Shown: piece after piece, positions 52,713 to 61,516 of the stretch
Numbering within the stretch: the stretch's first letter is position 1
How the letters are laid out: each line of letters begins with the position of its first letter
Assembly (NCBI GenBank): GCA_964629875.1
Contig: CAZVRK010000002.1
Location: forward strand, 62,001 to 126,000
Length of the DNA: 64,000 nucleotides
Direction of reading: 5' to 3'
Source: UBA3495 sp964629875
GTDB taxonomy: Bacteria; Chloroflexota; Dehalococcoidia; Lucifugimonadales; UBA3495
Notes under the pieces: generated by a model
The model's input: the letters and a program-made list of their open reading frames with translations, nothing else
What the model was told of the DNA's origin: nothing
Database searches by the model: none
Position numbers and translations under genes: made by a program

Positions 52713-53849
52713 TTGGATTTTAGCCTCAATTCCCAACAACAAGAACTGAAGGAAACAGTCCGAGAGCTAGCCAAAGAGAAAATTGCACCCATCGCCGCGG
52801 AGGTCGACGAGATAAACCATGTCTCGCCCGAACTAATGAAGATTCTGGCCGACGCCGAATTACTGAAATACACAGTGCCGCTGGAATACGGTGGGTTTGG
52901 GATAAATGTGACCAACCTTTGTATCATCCGAGAAGAGCTATCACAAGTGTCAGGACAGGCTGACACAGATTTCATAATGCAAGGGCTAGGCAGCTTCCCA
53001 ATAACACTGGGCGGGACAGAAGAACAGAAGCAAAAATACTTACCTCCTATCGCGAACGGAGAAGCCATAGCCGCATTCGCCCTCACTGAACCTCACGCAG
53101 GATCCGATGTAATCAGCATGAAGACAGAAGCCATCCATGAAGGTGATAACTGGGTAATCAATGGATCAAAGAAGTTCATCAGCCAAGCTGGAGACGCATC
53201 CACATATACAGTGTTCGCCAAAACTGACCCCGAAGCCGGCAGCCGCGGAATATCTTGTTTCATCGTCGAGAAAGGGACACCCGGCTTTGACGATAGCCGC
53301 CGGATGGACTTAATGGCTCCTCATCCCGTAGGAGAGCCAGTTTTCACAGATTGCCGAATTCCATACACAAATGTACTCGGAGAACCCGGCCACGGTATTC
53401 GCCTTGCCCTGGGAACGCTGAACACATTCAGAACCACTGTGGGTGCCGCTGCCATCGGCATGGCCCAAGCAGCTTACGACGCCGCTGTAGAATACTCAAA
53501 AGGCCGAATAGTATCAGGCCAGCCTCTAAGCGAACTTCAAGCGACCCAGTTTAAACTTGCTGATATGGCAGTATCCCTCGAGGCAGCTAGGCTGTTATGT
53601 TACAAAGCCGCATGGCTGAAAGATTCAGGACAGGAAAACGTAATTAAAGAAGCTTCATATGCGAAATTATTTGCTACAGAAGCTGCTTCAAGAATTATTA
53701 ACGAGGCAGTACAAATTCACGGAGGAGCTGGACTGGAGAAAGGCGCACGAGTTGAACAACTATACCGGGAAATTCGGGCACTGACCATCTACGAAGGAAC
53801 TTCAGAAGTCCAACGCCAGACTATTGCTCGACAAATTCTGAGAGACTAA
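52713..53849 (+). CDS. acyl-CoA dehydrogenase
   Basis: The 378-residue flavoprotein introduces a trans-2 double bond into an acyl-CoA and passes electrons to ETF. FAD/substrate signatures include AFALTEPHAGSDV, VINGSKKFISQAGDASTYTV, EAVQIHGGAGLEKGARVEQLYRE, and the C-terminal IYEGTSEVQRQTIARQIL with the catalytic glutamate. It starts with TTG at 52713 behind AGGAG; no in-frame ATG lies near the conserved start. It belongs to the hydrolase-SDR operon; ETF genes are not in the window. Confidence 0.9.
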   Translation: MDFSLNSQQQELKETVRELAKEKIAPIAAEVDEINHVSPELMKILADAELLKYTVPLEYGGFGINVTNLCIIREELSQVSGQADTDFIMQGLGSFPITLGGTEEQKQKYLPPIANGEAIAAFALTEPHAGSDVISMKTEAIHEGDNWVINGSKKFISQAGDASTYTVFAKTDPEAGSRGISCFIVEKGTPGFDDSRRMDLMAPHPVGEPVFTDCRIPYTNVLGEPGHGIRLALGTLNTFRTTVGAAAIGMAQAAYDAAVEYSKGRIVSGQPLSELQATQFKLADMAVSLEAARLLCYKAAWLKDSGQENVIKEASYAKLFATEAASRIINEAVQIHGGAGLEKGARVEQLYREIRALTIYEGTSEVQRQTIARQILRD

Positions 53850-53865
53850 TTTTAAGGTGTATCAC

Positions 53866-54285
53866 ATGACCTACAAACTATTTTCACTTTTATTAATTTT
53901 GACGATCACAACAAGCCTAATTTTAGGTTGCCAAAGCGAGCCCTCATCAGGCACGACAGCTTCTGGGTTACAGTACGAGATAATAAAATCTGGCAAGGGA
54001 GATCCGATAGGATCCGGAGTGATGGCAGAGGTCCACTATACCGGTTGGCTTCTAGATGGGACTAAATTCGACAGCTCTAAAGACAGAAATACGCCGTTCA
54101 CCTTCCCTATTGGTAAAGGTGCAGTAATTCGAGGATGGGATGAAGGAGTTGCTTTGATGAAGATTGGCGAAGTCCGAAAGCTAACGATTCCCTCCGACCT
54201 GGCTTACGGAGACAGGGGAGCTGGAGGTGTAATTCCACCAGGCGCAACTTTAGTATTTGAAATCGAACTTCTGGGCCGGAAATAA
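53866..54285 (+). CDS. FKBP-type peptidyl-prolyl isomerase lipoprotein
   Basis: From the ATG at 53866 (AAGGTG six bases upstream; a GTG at 53857 lies in that site) the protein has 139 residues. A hydrophobic signal ends in LILGC, so it should be lipidated at Cys22. The FKBP domain includes VHYTGWLLDGTKFDSSKDRN, IRGWDEGVALMKIGE and YGDRGAGGVIPPGATLVFEIELL. It would assist folding of exported proteins outside the membrane. It follows the acyl-CoA dehydrogenase by 16 bases. Confidence 0.88.
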   Translation: MTYKLFSLLLILTITTSLILGCQSEPSSGTTASGLQYEIIKSGKGDPIGSGVMAEVHYTGWLLDGTKFDSSKDRNTPFTFPIGKGAVIRGWDEGVALMKIGEVRKLTIPSDLAYGDRGAGGVIPPGATLVFEIELLGRK

Positions 54286-54296
54286 TCCGCCCCTTA

Positions 54297-55382
54297 TCAA
54301 CTCACTTGATACTGTTTAATCGCGTCCTGGCTGAATTGCAACCCTAATCCCGGTTTATCAGGTACTACTATCTCGCCATTTTCTATAGCAGGAGTCTCTT
54401 CAAAAAGCCTGATTGTCCAAGGCATGTATTCCACGGTCAGGCCATTAGGTATGGCAGCTATATTGTGAACTTGGATTTCAGGTATTAGGTGGCTTACTAC
54501 AGGGATATTGTACGCTTCAGCCATACCCGCCACCTTATGAAACTGGGTTATTCCCCCGACTCTAAGCAGGTCTATCATTACAATATCTACAGACCTATGT
54601 TCCAGCATGTGACGGAAAGGACGAATACCATACACATACTCCCCGGCCGCAACTGGCGTGGTTAACGCATCCGCAATTCTTGCCAAACCCTGATAATCGT
54701 CTCTCACTACCAAATCTTCTAACCAGTATAGGTGATATTCTTCAACCCTCTTCCCAATTTCAATAGACTGATTCACATCCCACAGCTGGTTGATATCACA
54801 CATGACATCAATATCTGGTCCCACGGCTTCCCTAACCGTGCGTATCCTTGCTACTTCCCGCTCTGCTGTTGGCTCGGCGCCCATCTGAGTCTTCATCTGG
54901 CGAAAACCCATCTCTACCAGCTTGGGAGCCATATCAGCCATGAATTCGAGATTGAACGGCCGCATTAATGCCCCGCTCGCGTAGGTAACAACCCGGTCTC
55001 GATGCCCTCCAAGAAGCGAGCATACGCTTTGATTCAGTGCTTTTCCCTTGATATCCCACATTGCCATGTCAATCGCAGACAAAGCCAGTGTAAATATTCC
55101 TTCAGGGCCAGCCCCACTTGCCGCAAGCCTTAATTTATCAACGACTGCTTCTACTTGAGTAGGGTCTTCTCCTATAACAAGTTCACATAAGCTATCAACA
55201 GCTGACCTAAGGGCTCCGGTTAAAGGCCCACCAAAGAATGTGATACCAATACCCTGAATCCCTTCATCTGTGTCCAATTCTAAAGTGACAAATTCCCTGG
55301 TTCCGGGCTGGGGTATACCAGTAACGAAAGGATGGTCAGCGGGTGTTTGTAAAACTCTGGTTGTCCATTTTGTAGCTTTCAT
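54297..55382 (-). CDS. enolase-superfamily enzyme (mandelate racemase group) with a K-x-Q variant
   Basis: The 361-residue protein aligns with mandelate racemase. Metal ligands are Asp196 (CDINQLW), Glu222 (WLEDLV) and Glu248 (AAGEYVY). The His-Asp dyad is Asp271 and His298 (VVSHLI), and Glu318 (VEYMPW) is present. The usual K-x-K motif reads MKTQMG: Lys164 is kept but the second lysine is Gln166. This removes one of the two acid/base residues, so it is probably a dehydratase or one-sided enzyme, not a racemase. GGAG lies before the ATG. SAR202-like genomes have many such paralogues. Confidence 0.86.
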   Translation of the reverse strand: MKATKWTTRVLQTPADHPFVTGIPQPGTREFVTLELDTDEGIQGIGITFFGGPLTGALRSAVDSLCELVIGEDPTQVEAVVDKLRLAASGAGPEGIFTLALSAIDMAMWDIKGKALNQSVCSLLGGHRDRVVTYASGALMRPFNLEFMADMAPKLVEMGFRQMKTQMGAEPTAEREVARIRTVREAVGPDIDVMCDINQLWDVNQSIEIGKRVEEYHLYWLEDLVVRDDYQGLARIADALTTPVAAGEYVYGIRPFRHMLEHRSVDIVMIDLLRVGGITQFHKVAGMAEAYNIPVVSHLIPEIQVHNIAAIPNGLTVEYMPWTIRLFEETPAIENGEIVVPDKPGLGLQFSQDAIKQYQVS

Positions 55383-55471
55383 CAGATCTCCAGACTATTT
55401 TCTTGTAATTGAAGATATCCTAAAGAGCTCTCATTATATCGTGGCCAGTAAATAAAAGCAGGGTATCTTAT

Positions 55472-56278
55472 CTATGGGCGCCCTTTCCACTGATTATGAC
55501 CTGGCGGGTTAACCAGAATGGACGTTGCAGCCTTCTGGTTTCGTCTTTCATCAGGAATAGAAGCAATTATTAAAACCCTATCGCCCACCGCAAGGTCGCT
55601 GACGCTGCCCGCAAGATAACCCTGTATCTTTACATCATCGCCAATATTAACTTTTGTCCTACCAGATCTACTCATTACCATCATATGATCATCATCAGAC
55701 TTGCCAACTGTTCCTGTAATATGTCCCATCATGCGCCCTCTGTCTGGGCCTGGCGGTGGTGGTGGCAACCCGGCATCCTCAGGAGGATTTACCGTAACCA
55801 GAAAAGCGTCCACCTCTCCTCTCCTACCAGAGTTTCTATCAGTAGCAATAGTCACTTGGTCTCCCTCAGCAATATCTGCCATGGTAACTTGACCCATGGC
55901 ATAGATGGTCGTATCGTCTCCCACCTCTATCTGGCTTTGGTTCGCGCCCCAAGTCACAGTTATTTGGCTATCCTCAACAGTACTAACAGCGCCGTTAATT
56001 ATATTTTTCGGGCCCATTCCTTCGGGCTTTGGAGGCCCGCCAGCGCCCCGGGCACCAGCTCTTTCAGGACCGCCCCAATTTTCCTGAGGCCCTCGTCCAT
56101 CTGCCCTCATAGCTCCAGGACCTTGTCTAGCCATATCCCTCGAGCGAAATTCCCCTTGATCAAAATCGGACGTATTCTGAAGCCCACCTAATGCCATGCC
56201 TCCGGCAAATGCTCCCCCGATTGAACCACCTATTATGCTAGCCATGACCAACAAAATCAGGAATTCCTTTTTGTTCAT
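55472..56278 (-). CDS. exported Gly/Pro-rich protein with two DUF5666-like domains
   Basis: The 268-residue protein starts with a short hydrophobic helix (residues 6-32) followed by a disordered Gly/Arg/Pro-rich linker (35-90). Two beta-rich repeats then follow: INGAVSTVEDSQITVTWG with EVGDDTTIYAMG, and ITGTVGKSDDDHMMVMS with NIGDDVKIQGYLAG, each ending in a GDxVxI segment. This resembles DUF5666 OB-like folds. It is last in the operon with a MacB-type permease, ATPase and adaptor, so it may be an extracytoplasmic partner. Function unknown. Confidence 0.68.
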   Translation of the reverse strand: MNKKEFLILLVMASIIGGSIGGAFAGGMALGGLQNTSDFDQGEFRSRDMARQGPGAMRADGRGPQENWGGPERAGARGAGGPPKPEGMGPKNIINGAVSTVEDSQITVTWGANQSQIEVGDDTTIYAMGQVTMADIAEGDQVTIATDRNSGRRGEVDAFLVTVNPPEDAGLPPPPPGPDRGRMMGHITGTVGKSDDDHMMVMSRSGRTKVNIGDDVKIQGYLAGSVSDLAVGDRVLIIASIPDERRNQKAATSILVNPPGHNQWKGRP

Positions 56279-56299
56279 TCTATGATTCCTTTTGCATTA

Positions 56300-57544
56300 T
56301 TATTCATATCGTAGCGCCTCTATCGGGTGGAGCCTGGCAGCACGCACTGCTGGATATATTCCAAAGAAAAGTCCAATACCGGCTCCGACAACTAATGCCA
56401 GGACAGCAAAATCGGTGCTAAATGAGGTCCTGAAAGGCTGTCCTCCGATAAGTTGACCATCTAAGAACCAGGCAACAAAGGCCCCCAATGCTAGCCCAAG
56501 CGCTCCACCGCTTAGACTAAGCACCGAAGCTTCAGACAAAAACTGAAGCATTATGTCCCTGCGCTTTGCTCCCATAGCTTTCCGTATGCCAATTTCCCGG
56601 GTCCTTTCAGTAACGGTCACTAGCATGATGTTCATTATACCTATACCACCAACCAACAACGAGATTCCTGCGATAGTCCCCAGAAATACGATAAATGTAT
56701 TCGTTGTATCTTCTAGTGTTTCTATCGTGTCCTGTTGGCTAGATATGGTGAAATCATCATCTCCTGTAATCCTATGACGAAATCTTAATACCGTCGCAAC
56801 CTGTTCCTCTGCCTCATCCATGGATTCAACATCTACAGCCTGAATATTTATTGATTGGACCGAAACGTCACCCTGGGTCGTACGTGACGAGGACAGGCGA
56901 TTGTATACTGTAGAAATAGGAGCTACTACAAGATCATCAAAGGACCCAAATACTCCTCCCCCTTTGCTTTCCAGAACACCTATTACGACAAACTGGCGCC
57001 CTTGTATTCGAACTGATTGTCCTACTGGGGTTCTAAATCCAAAGAGGTCTTCAGCCACGCTGGATCCGAGAACTACTACCTGAGAACTACGATCTATATG
57101 CGTAGAGTTGATAAACTGTCCCGCAGATGTCGTAAAGTCCCTCACTAGCTGATATTCAGGGGTAACGCCTGCAATCTGTGTAAACGTATTCTTTCCATCT
57201 GCAATCACTTGTCCATTAGTCGAAAGTTGAGGTGCTACGAGTTTAACTGCTGGAGTAAGTTCAGAATTTTTGAGGGCGTAAGCATCTTCAAGTGTTAACG
57301 ATCCCGCACTACCTTGGGCGCCAGATATCCCTGACTCCATTGTTCCCCCTGGGCGTACGAATAGAAGATTAGTGCCCAGAGACTGAATGCGATCAGTAAT
57401 AGAATCCTGAACCCCCTGCCCAATAGACAGAAGTGAAATCACAGCCGCTATCCCAATAACTATCCCAAGCAGCGTCAGTAATGCACGAAGTTTATTAGCT
57501 CCTAAGGATGTTATAGCAGTTAACAAAATAATTTGAGGCTTCAT
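56300..57544 (-). CDS. MacB/FtsX-type ABC transporter permease
   Basis: The 414-residue protein has one N-terminal helix (about 15-38), a large extracytoplasmic domain (about 45-285), and three C-terminal helices (about 295-405), ending PAVRAARLHPIEALRYE, a typical FtsX signature. The segment GTIAGISLLVGGIGIMNIML is characteristic of MacB permeases, which mechanically export lipoproteins, toxins or macrolides. It overlaps the ATPase gene by four bases (ATGA). Confidence 0.88.
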   Translation of the reverse strand: MKPQIILLTAITSLGANKLRALLTLLGIVIGIAAVISLLSIGQGVQDSITDRIQSLGTNLLFVRPGGTMESGISGAQGSAGSLTLEDAYALKNSELTPAVKLVAPQLSTNGQVIADGKNTFTQIAGVTPEYQLVRDFTTSAGQFINSTHIDRSSQVVVLGSSVAEDLFGFRTPVGQSVRIQGRQFVVIGVLESKGGGVFGSFDDLVVAPISTVYNRLSSSRTTQGDVSVQSINIQAVDVESMDEAEEQVATVLRFRHRITGDDDFTISSQQDTIETLEDTTNTFIVFLGTIAGISLLVGGIGIMNIMLVTVTERTREIGIRKAMGAKRRDIMLQFLSEASVLSLSGGALGLALGAFVAWFLDGQLIGGQPFRTSFSTDFAVLALVVGAGIGLFFGIYPAVRAARLHPIEALRYE

Positions 57545-58266
57545 AAGCTTTCACGAGCCGCTAACCGTCGTTCCTGAACATATTCTTCAGAAGTTTGGTC
57601 TGCCACAAGAGAACCATCTCTCATAGAAACAACCCGGTCAGTACTGGCTGCAACCTCAGGATCATGAGTTACGATCAAAACGGTAATTCCTTCTTCATCA
57701 TGTAATGCATGCAGTATTTCCATGATGTCCTTTCCTGACTGGGTGTCCAAATTACCTGTAGGTTCGTCTGCCAATATGATTGATGGATCTTTTACGAGCG
57801 CTCGAGCAATACCCACTCGCTGTTGTTCCCCGCCTGAAAGTTCAGTAGGTCGATGGGTCAACCGTTGACCCAACCCAACCCGTTCTAGTGCAGCCATTGA
57901 ACGACGCCTGGAATCCTTTCCCCCGCTGTACAATAATGGAAGCTGGACGTTTGCTACAGCTGAAAGGCGGGGAAGTAAGTTATAAGTCTGGAAAATGAAT
58001 CCTATTTTGCGGCCCCTGACCTGTGCTAACTGGTTATCGCTCAGGTTTCCAACATCGTCGCCTTCTAAACGATAAGCTCCATTAGACGGAACATCCAGGC
58101 ACCCCAAAATATTCATCAATGTAGATTTTCCTGATCCAGAAGGCCCTACTACAGAAAGCAATTCACCTTCTTCAACATTGAACGAAACCCCGGCAACTGC
58201 ATTCACAGGTACAGTTCCCATTAAATACGTCTTGGTCACATCTTCTAATGAGATTAGTGGTGCCAC
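57541..58266 (-). CDS. LolD/MacB-type ABC transporter ATPase
   Basis: The 241-residue protein has Walker A GPSGSGKST (41-49), signature LSGGEQQR and Walker B-containing ILADEPTGNLD. The close match to MacB/LolD ATPases and its ATGA overlap with the FtsX-type permease define an export complex. The start is GTG at 58266, overlapping the last base of the adaptor stop codon, with AGGTCAAG upstream. The C-terminal tail is slightly longer than in LolD. Confidence 0.9.
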   Translation of the reverse strand: MAPLISLEDVTKTYLMGTVPVNAVAGVSFNVEEGELLSVVGPSGSGKSTLMNILGCLDVPSNGAYRLEGDDVGNLSDNQLAQVRGRKIGFIFQTYNLLPRLSAVANVQLPLLYSGGKDSRRRSMAALERVGLGQRLTHRPTELSGGEQQRVGIARALVKDPSIILADEPTGNLDTQSGKDIMEILHALHDEEGITVLIVTHDPEVAASTDRVVSMRDGSLVADQTSEEYVQERRLAARESL

Positions 58267-60641
58267 TATCTTGACCTACTCGGCGGTGGCCCTCCACCAC
58301 CCCTGCCTGGAGGACCGCCCCTTCGAAATTGGCGGAATGTTCCGTAAGGGTCATCAACCGCAGCCGACACCTTCATAACAACCCGGTCACCTGCTACTAC
58401 GCCAGCAATGACTTCGGTCCAGAAATCGTCGCTGGTGCCAAGTACTACTGGTCGTTCGATAATTCCATCAGCAGTTTCCACCTTCACCACAGGATCCTGG
58501 AAGGTGCCAAAAATCGCACCCTGGGGGATTAATAAAATATCCAGTTGTTGTTCCAGAACTAGGTCAGCAACGGCACTCAGTCCGTCTTTTAGCTCCAGAT
58601 TGTCCGGAACCTCGATCTGCACCCGTAGAGGATATGTAACCACTCCCTGCTGCACGGTCGCAACCGGAGTGATCTCACTAACGAACCCATCAAGGATCGT
58701 ATCTGGCAAAGCGTCAATTGTTATCGACGCTGGCTGTCCTTCTGATAAGAGTAGGATGTCAACTTCATCAACTATCCCGTCCATTTCTAATACCCTTGGG
58801 TCTACCACTTCAATAACCGGGGCATTCGCCCCTAATCTGTCATTCGTCTCTACCAGAATCTCGGATATAAAACCTTCATACGGCGCTTTGATGATCGCTC
58901 TTTCAAGCAGGTTAACCGCTTCTGAATGAGCAGTTTCTGCAGCTGACAGCTTAGCTGTCAGCAGTTCTACATCTGCAACATCCGGAGATTGAATATCGCT
59001 GAACTCTTGGACAGCTTCCAACAAGTCTAATTCAGCAACTTTTAAGTCCATCTCCGCTAACCTTAATTCAACCGGGTCAGGTGTAGGTGACCCATCAAGA
59101 GAATTTGATCCCAGCGGGGCCGAAGAAGGATTACTAATATCTAATACATATTCTAGGTCTATCTTGGCTAATTTAAGGGTCTCTTTTGCAACCGCTACAT
59201 CCCGCGTCTTTAGTTCTACCGTTACCGAATCCGCACCAGCTAACATCTCATCAAGAGACTCTTCAGCTTCGCCCCGTTCAGCCCAAGCTTGAACTAAATT
59301 GCGTTCGAGCAACTGGACATCAGCAAGACTCGCACCACTCTCTAGTGCTGAGAGACCTAATCTTAACGAAAGCAATTCCGCTTCAGCTATTGTTGTAACT
59401 AGCCCAGATTCTAATAGCTCATCCAGGCTGGCTTGTGCGTCATTTATTTTATCCAATTGAAGATCTAGTTCAATCGGTAGCTTTCCGCCTCCAAGATCCT
59501 GAACTGCTATATTTGCTGTATCTAGATCTGCCTGTTTTTTGTCCTTCTGGGTAACCAACTGATCATAGGGAATAAGAGCAGTGTTAGCATCATCAAGTTC
59601 TTCTTTCAAGTCTACATTTTCGTTCAGTGCAGAATGGATCAGTCCAGCCAGTGTATGCAGGCCAACCCATACCACCCCATCTATTTCAGATTGGCGGTAC
59701 TCGGCGATTAGCAGCATATTTGCGTCATATGCTTCCTGAGCCAAGACTTGTTCTTCCTGAAGCTTCTCTAATCTCAGTTCATTTGTAATTTCGTAAGATT
59801 CAAGAGAATCCTTTGCTGTCTCCAGCTCTGCTTTGGCGTCTGTCTGAGTCAATAATGCTGACGCAAGGCTTTGGGAAAAGTCGACGCCTAGCCCACCTAA
59901 TTCTTGCTCCGCATCTTTCACTTTTGAGATAGCACTAGCAACCGACTGCTCCTGGGTTTTTATCTGATCAGATGTAAATGGATCATTAGCGTCAGTTAAA
60001 GCCTCTTCTGCGATTTCCAGATCAACTTCTGCTTTCGCTATTTTCTGATGTGCCTCGGCTAAATCTAATACTGCAGAATTCACTACATCCGCTAAAGCTT
60101 TTTCCGCCTCCTTCACAGAGGACTCGGCCTGGGCTACCTCGTGTTGGGCCTGGGCCAATCTTAGATCAGTTGGATTGGTCAGTTCATCAAGTTCGTCCTG
60201 GGCTGCCAGTAGATCGACCTGAGCCTGGGCTACCGATTCAGATAATCCAGCCAGTGTTACAGAATCCGGCTTCACCAGCTCCTGTCCAATGGTTACAGTC
60301 TGTCCTTCCCTGACCAGGATTGCTTCAACCGTTGCTGCAGTACCGAAATTCAAAATATCCCTGTTGGGAAACTCCAGTCTTCCACTGGTGGTCACCTGTC
60401 GGACCAGATCACCATAATCGAGTTCAATTATTTGCTGGTCTTCCTCTAATCCGTCCGTTTTGCTTCTCTCGGGAAACGAGAAGATGCCGTAGACCACTCC
60501 AGCCGACACACATAGTACGACGATAACACCCACGATCTGCATCAGCCTTAGAGTTTTCAGGGATTCGTAAAACCTCTCCACTTGACCTCCACCCCTAAAG
60601 ATAGGGTCCGTAGTGATTACAGGCCTATCCTTTTTCAACAA
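58266..60641 (-). CDS. HlyD-type membrane-fusion adaptor with very long coiled coils
   Basis: The 791-residue protein has an N-terminal transmembrane helix (about 33-54), a barrel-sandwich lipoyl-type hybrid domain split in two, and between its halves a coiled-coil region of about 400 residues (roughly 140-560) rich in Glu, Leu, Ala and Asp heptads. The second half of the barrel reads IIKAPYEGFISEILVETNDRLG. A beta-barrel and a Pro/Gly-rich tail (PPGRGGGGPPPSRSR) end it. MacA-type adaptors are usually about half this length. The TTG start at 60641 has AAGGA six bases upstream. Coupled to the ATPase and permease. Confidence 0.85.
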   Translation of the reverse strand: MLKKDRPVITTDPIFRGGGQVERFYESLKTLRLMQIVGVIVVLCVSAGVVYGIFSFPERSKTDGLEEDQQIIELDYGDLVRQVTTSGRLEFPNRDILNFGTAATVEAILVREGQTVTIGQELVKPDSVTLAGLSESVAQAQVDLLAAQDELDELTNPTDLRLAQAQHEVAQAESSVKEAEKALADVVNSAVLDLAEAHQKIAKAEVDLEIAEEALTDANDPFTSDQIKTQEQSVASAISKVKDAEQELGGLGVDFSQSLASALLTQTDAKAELETAKDSLESYEITNELRLEKLQEEQVLAQEAYDANMLLIAEYRQSEIDGVVWVGLHTLAGLIHSALNENVDLKEELDDANTALIPYDQLVTQKDKKQADLDTANIAVQDLGGGKLPIELDLQLDKINDAQASLDELLESGLVTTIAEAELLSLRLGLSALESGASLADVQLLERNLVQAWAERGEAEESLDEMLAGADSVTVELKTRDVAVAKETLKLAKIDLEYVLDISNPSSAPLGSNSLDGSPTPDPVELRLAEMDLKVAELDLLEAVQEFSDIQSPDVADVELLTAKLSAAETAHSEAVNLLERAIIKAPYEGFISEILVETNDRLGANAPVIEVVDPRVLEMDGIVDEVDILLLSEGQPASITIDALPDTILDGFVSEITPVATVQQGVVTYPLRVQIEVPDNLELKDGLSAVADLVLEQQLDILLIPQGAIFGTFQDPVVKVETADGIIERPVVLGTSDDFWTEVIAGVVAGDRVVMKVSAAVDDPYGTFRQFRRGGPPGRGGGGPPPSRSR

Positions 60642-60690
60642 TAATTATCCTTCTTTAGTTTAAATATGTGCCTCGTAATTTTATTCAGGT

Positions 60691-60727
60691 ATAAAAGAAA
60701 CCCCCGAGCATTTATGCTCAGGGGTTT
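60691..60727 (-). terminator. rho-independent terminator of the TPP-subunit gene
   Basis: On the minus strand a GC-rich stem (AAACCCC-GAGCAT and complement, 60698-60727, one bulge) is followed by TTTCTTTT at 60691-60697. It separates the gene ending at 60781 from the adaptor operon starting at 60641. Confidence 0.8.
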
Positions 60728-60780
60728 AAATCAGGCTAGGTTATGGCTCCTTAAAACTGGAACCAAATGTAGGATATTAA

Positions 60781-61362
60781 TTACCGGGTTGAAGAAAGAT
60801 CTGCCATAAGGTCTATCACTGCTTCGGGGGTCCTTCTCTGCCCTCCGGCTGACCTTTCTTCAGGCATCCTGATATCAGGAATAACCTTTGCAGCAACAAA
60901 CACGGGGCCTTCCTGGGTAAATATCTCTTCTGCCTGTGTTACAAAATCTTCCAGGTTATCGAATTTATAAGCGTGCTTATACCCAGCCGACTTTGCCATA
61001 TCCGCATACTCGGTGGTCTGGTCACCCGGGACTTCCTGTCCACCGGTGGTCGCATATACACCATTCTCCATGACGAAGTGAATAAGGTTCTTTGGTCCTT
61101 TGTTCGCTATCGTCACAAGGGAACCCAGATTCATAAGGAGGCTTCCGTCACCATCAAAAAGAATAACTTTCTTGTCTGGTTGCGAAAGGGCTAAGCCTAG
61201 CGCTACCGAAGAAGCTTTACCCATGGCGCCGCCGACAGGAATGTCCCTCTTCACGTTATCGGTTACTTTTGCCCACGCAACATTGGCCCTAAACACAGGA
61301 ACAGTTATGGCATCACCACGAAACTTGTTGATAGTCTTCATCATTTCTACTTGGTCTATCAT
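60781..61362 (-). CDS. TPP-binding decarboxylase beta-type subunit (sulfopyruvate/phosphonopyruvate decarboxylase-like), orphan
   Basis: The best start is ATG 61362 with AGGAGG just upstream, giving 193 residues; 31 further codons upstream are open but unsupported. The TPP/Mg motif is GDGSLLMNLGSLVTIA with the following ENGVYATTGGQE. This is the C-terminal half of sulfopyruvate or phosphonopyruvate decarboxylases, normally made as separate alpha (pyrimidine) and beta (pyrophosphate) subunits. No alpha subunit is adjacent, so the partner is elsewhere or the enzyme differs. Confidence 0.82.
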   Translation of the reverse strand: MIDQVEMMKTINKFRGDAITVPVFRANVAWAKVTDNVKRDIPVGGAMGKASSVALGLALSQPDKKVILFDGDGSLLMNLGSLVTIANKGPKNLIHFVMENGVYATTGGQEVPGDQTTEYADMAKSAGYKHAYKFDNLEDFVTQAEEIFTQEGPVFVAAKVIPDIRMPEERSAGGQRRTPEAVIDLMADLSSTR

Positions 61363-61516
61363 CAGGGCCTCCTGTTTAATATCTATCATTTGTGATTTGG
61401 TCAGAATTTTAACACACACGACAGATAACCTTAATCCTGTATTACCGTTCATCACTGATATGGTTTAGAATAATCCCAATTCTTAAAGTTAAAACACCGT
61501 CAGATGGAGGGTTTTT

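Noticed and set aside
58408..58929. Plus-strand open frame of 173 codons, Ser/Thr-rich
   Set aside because: Antisense to the HlyD-like adaptor gene; no support.
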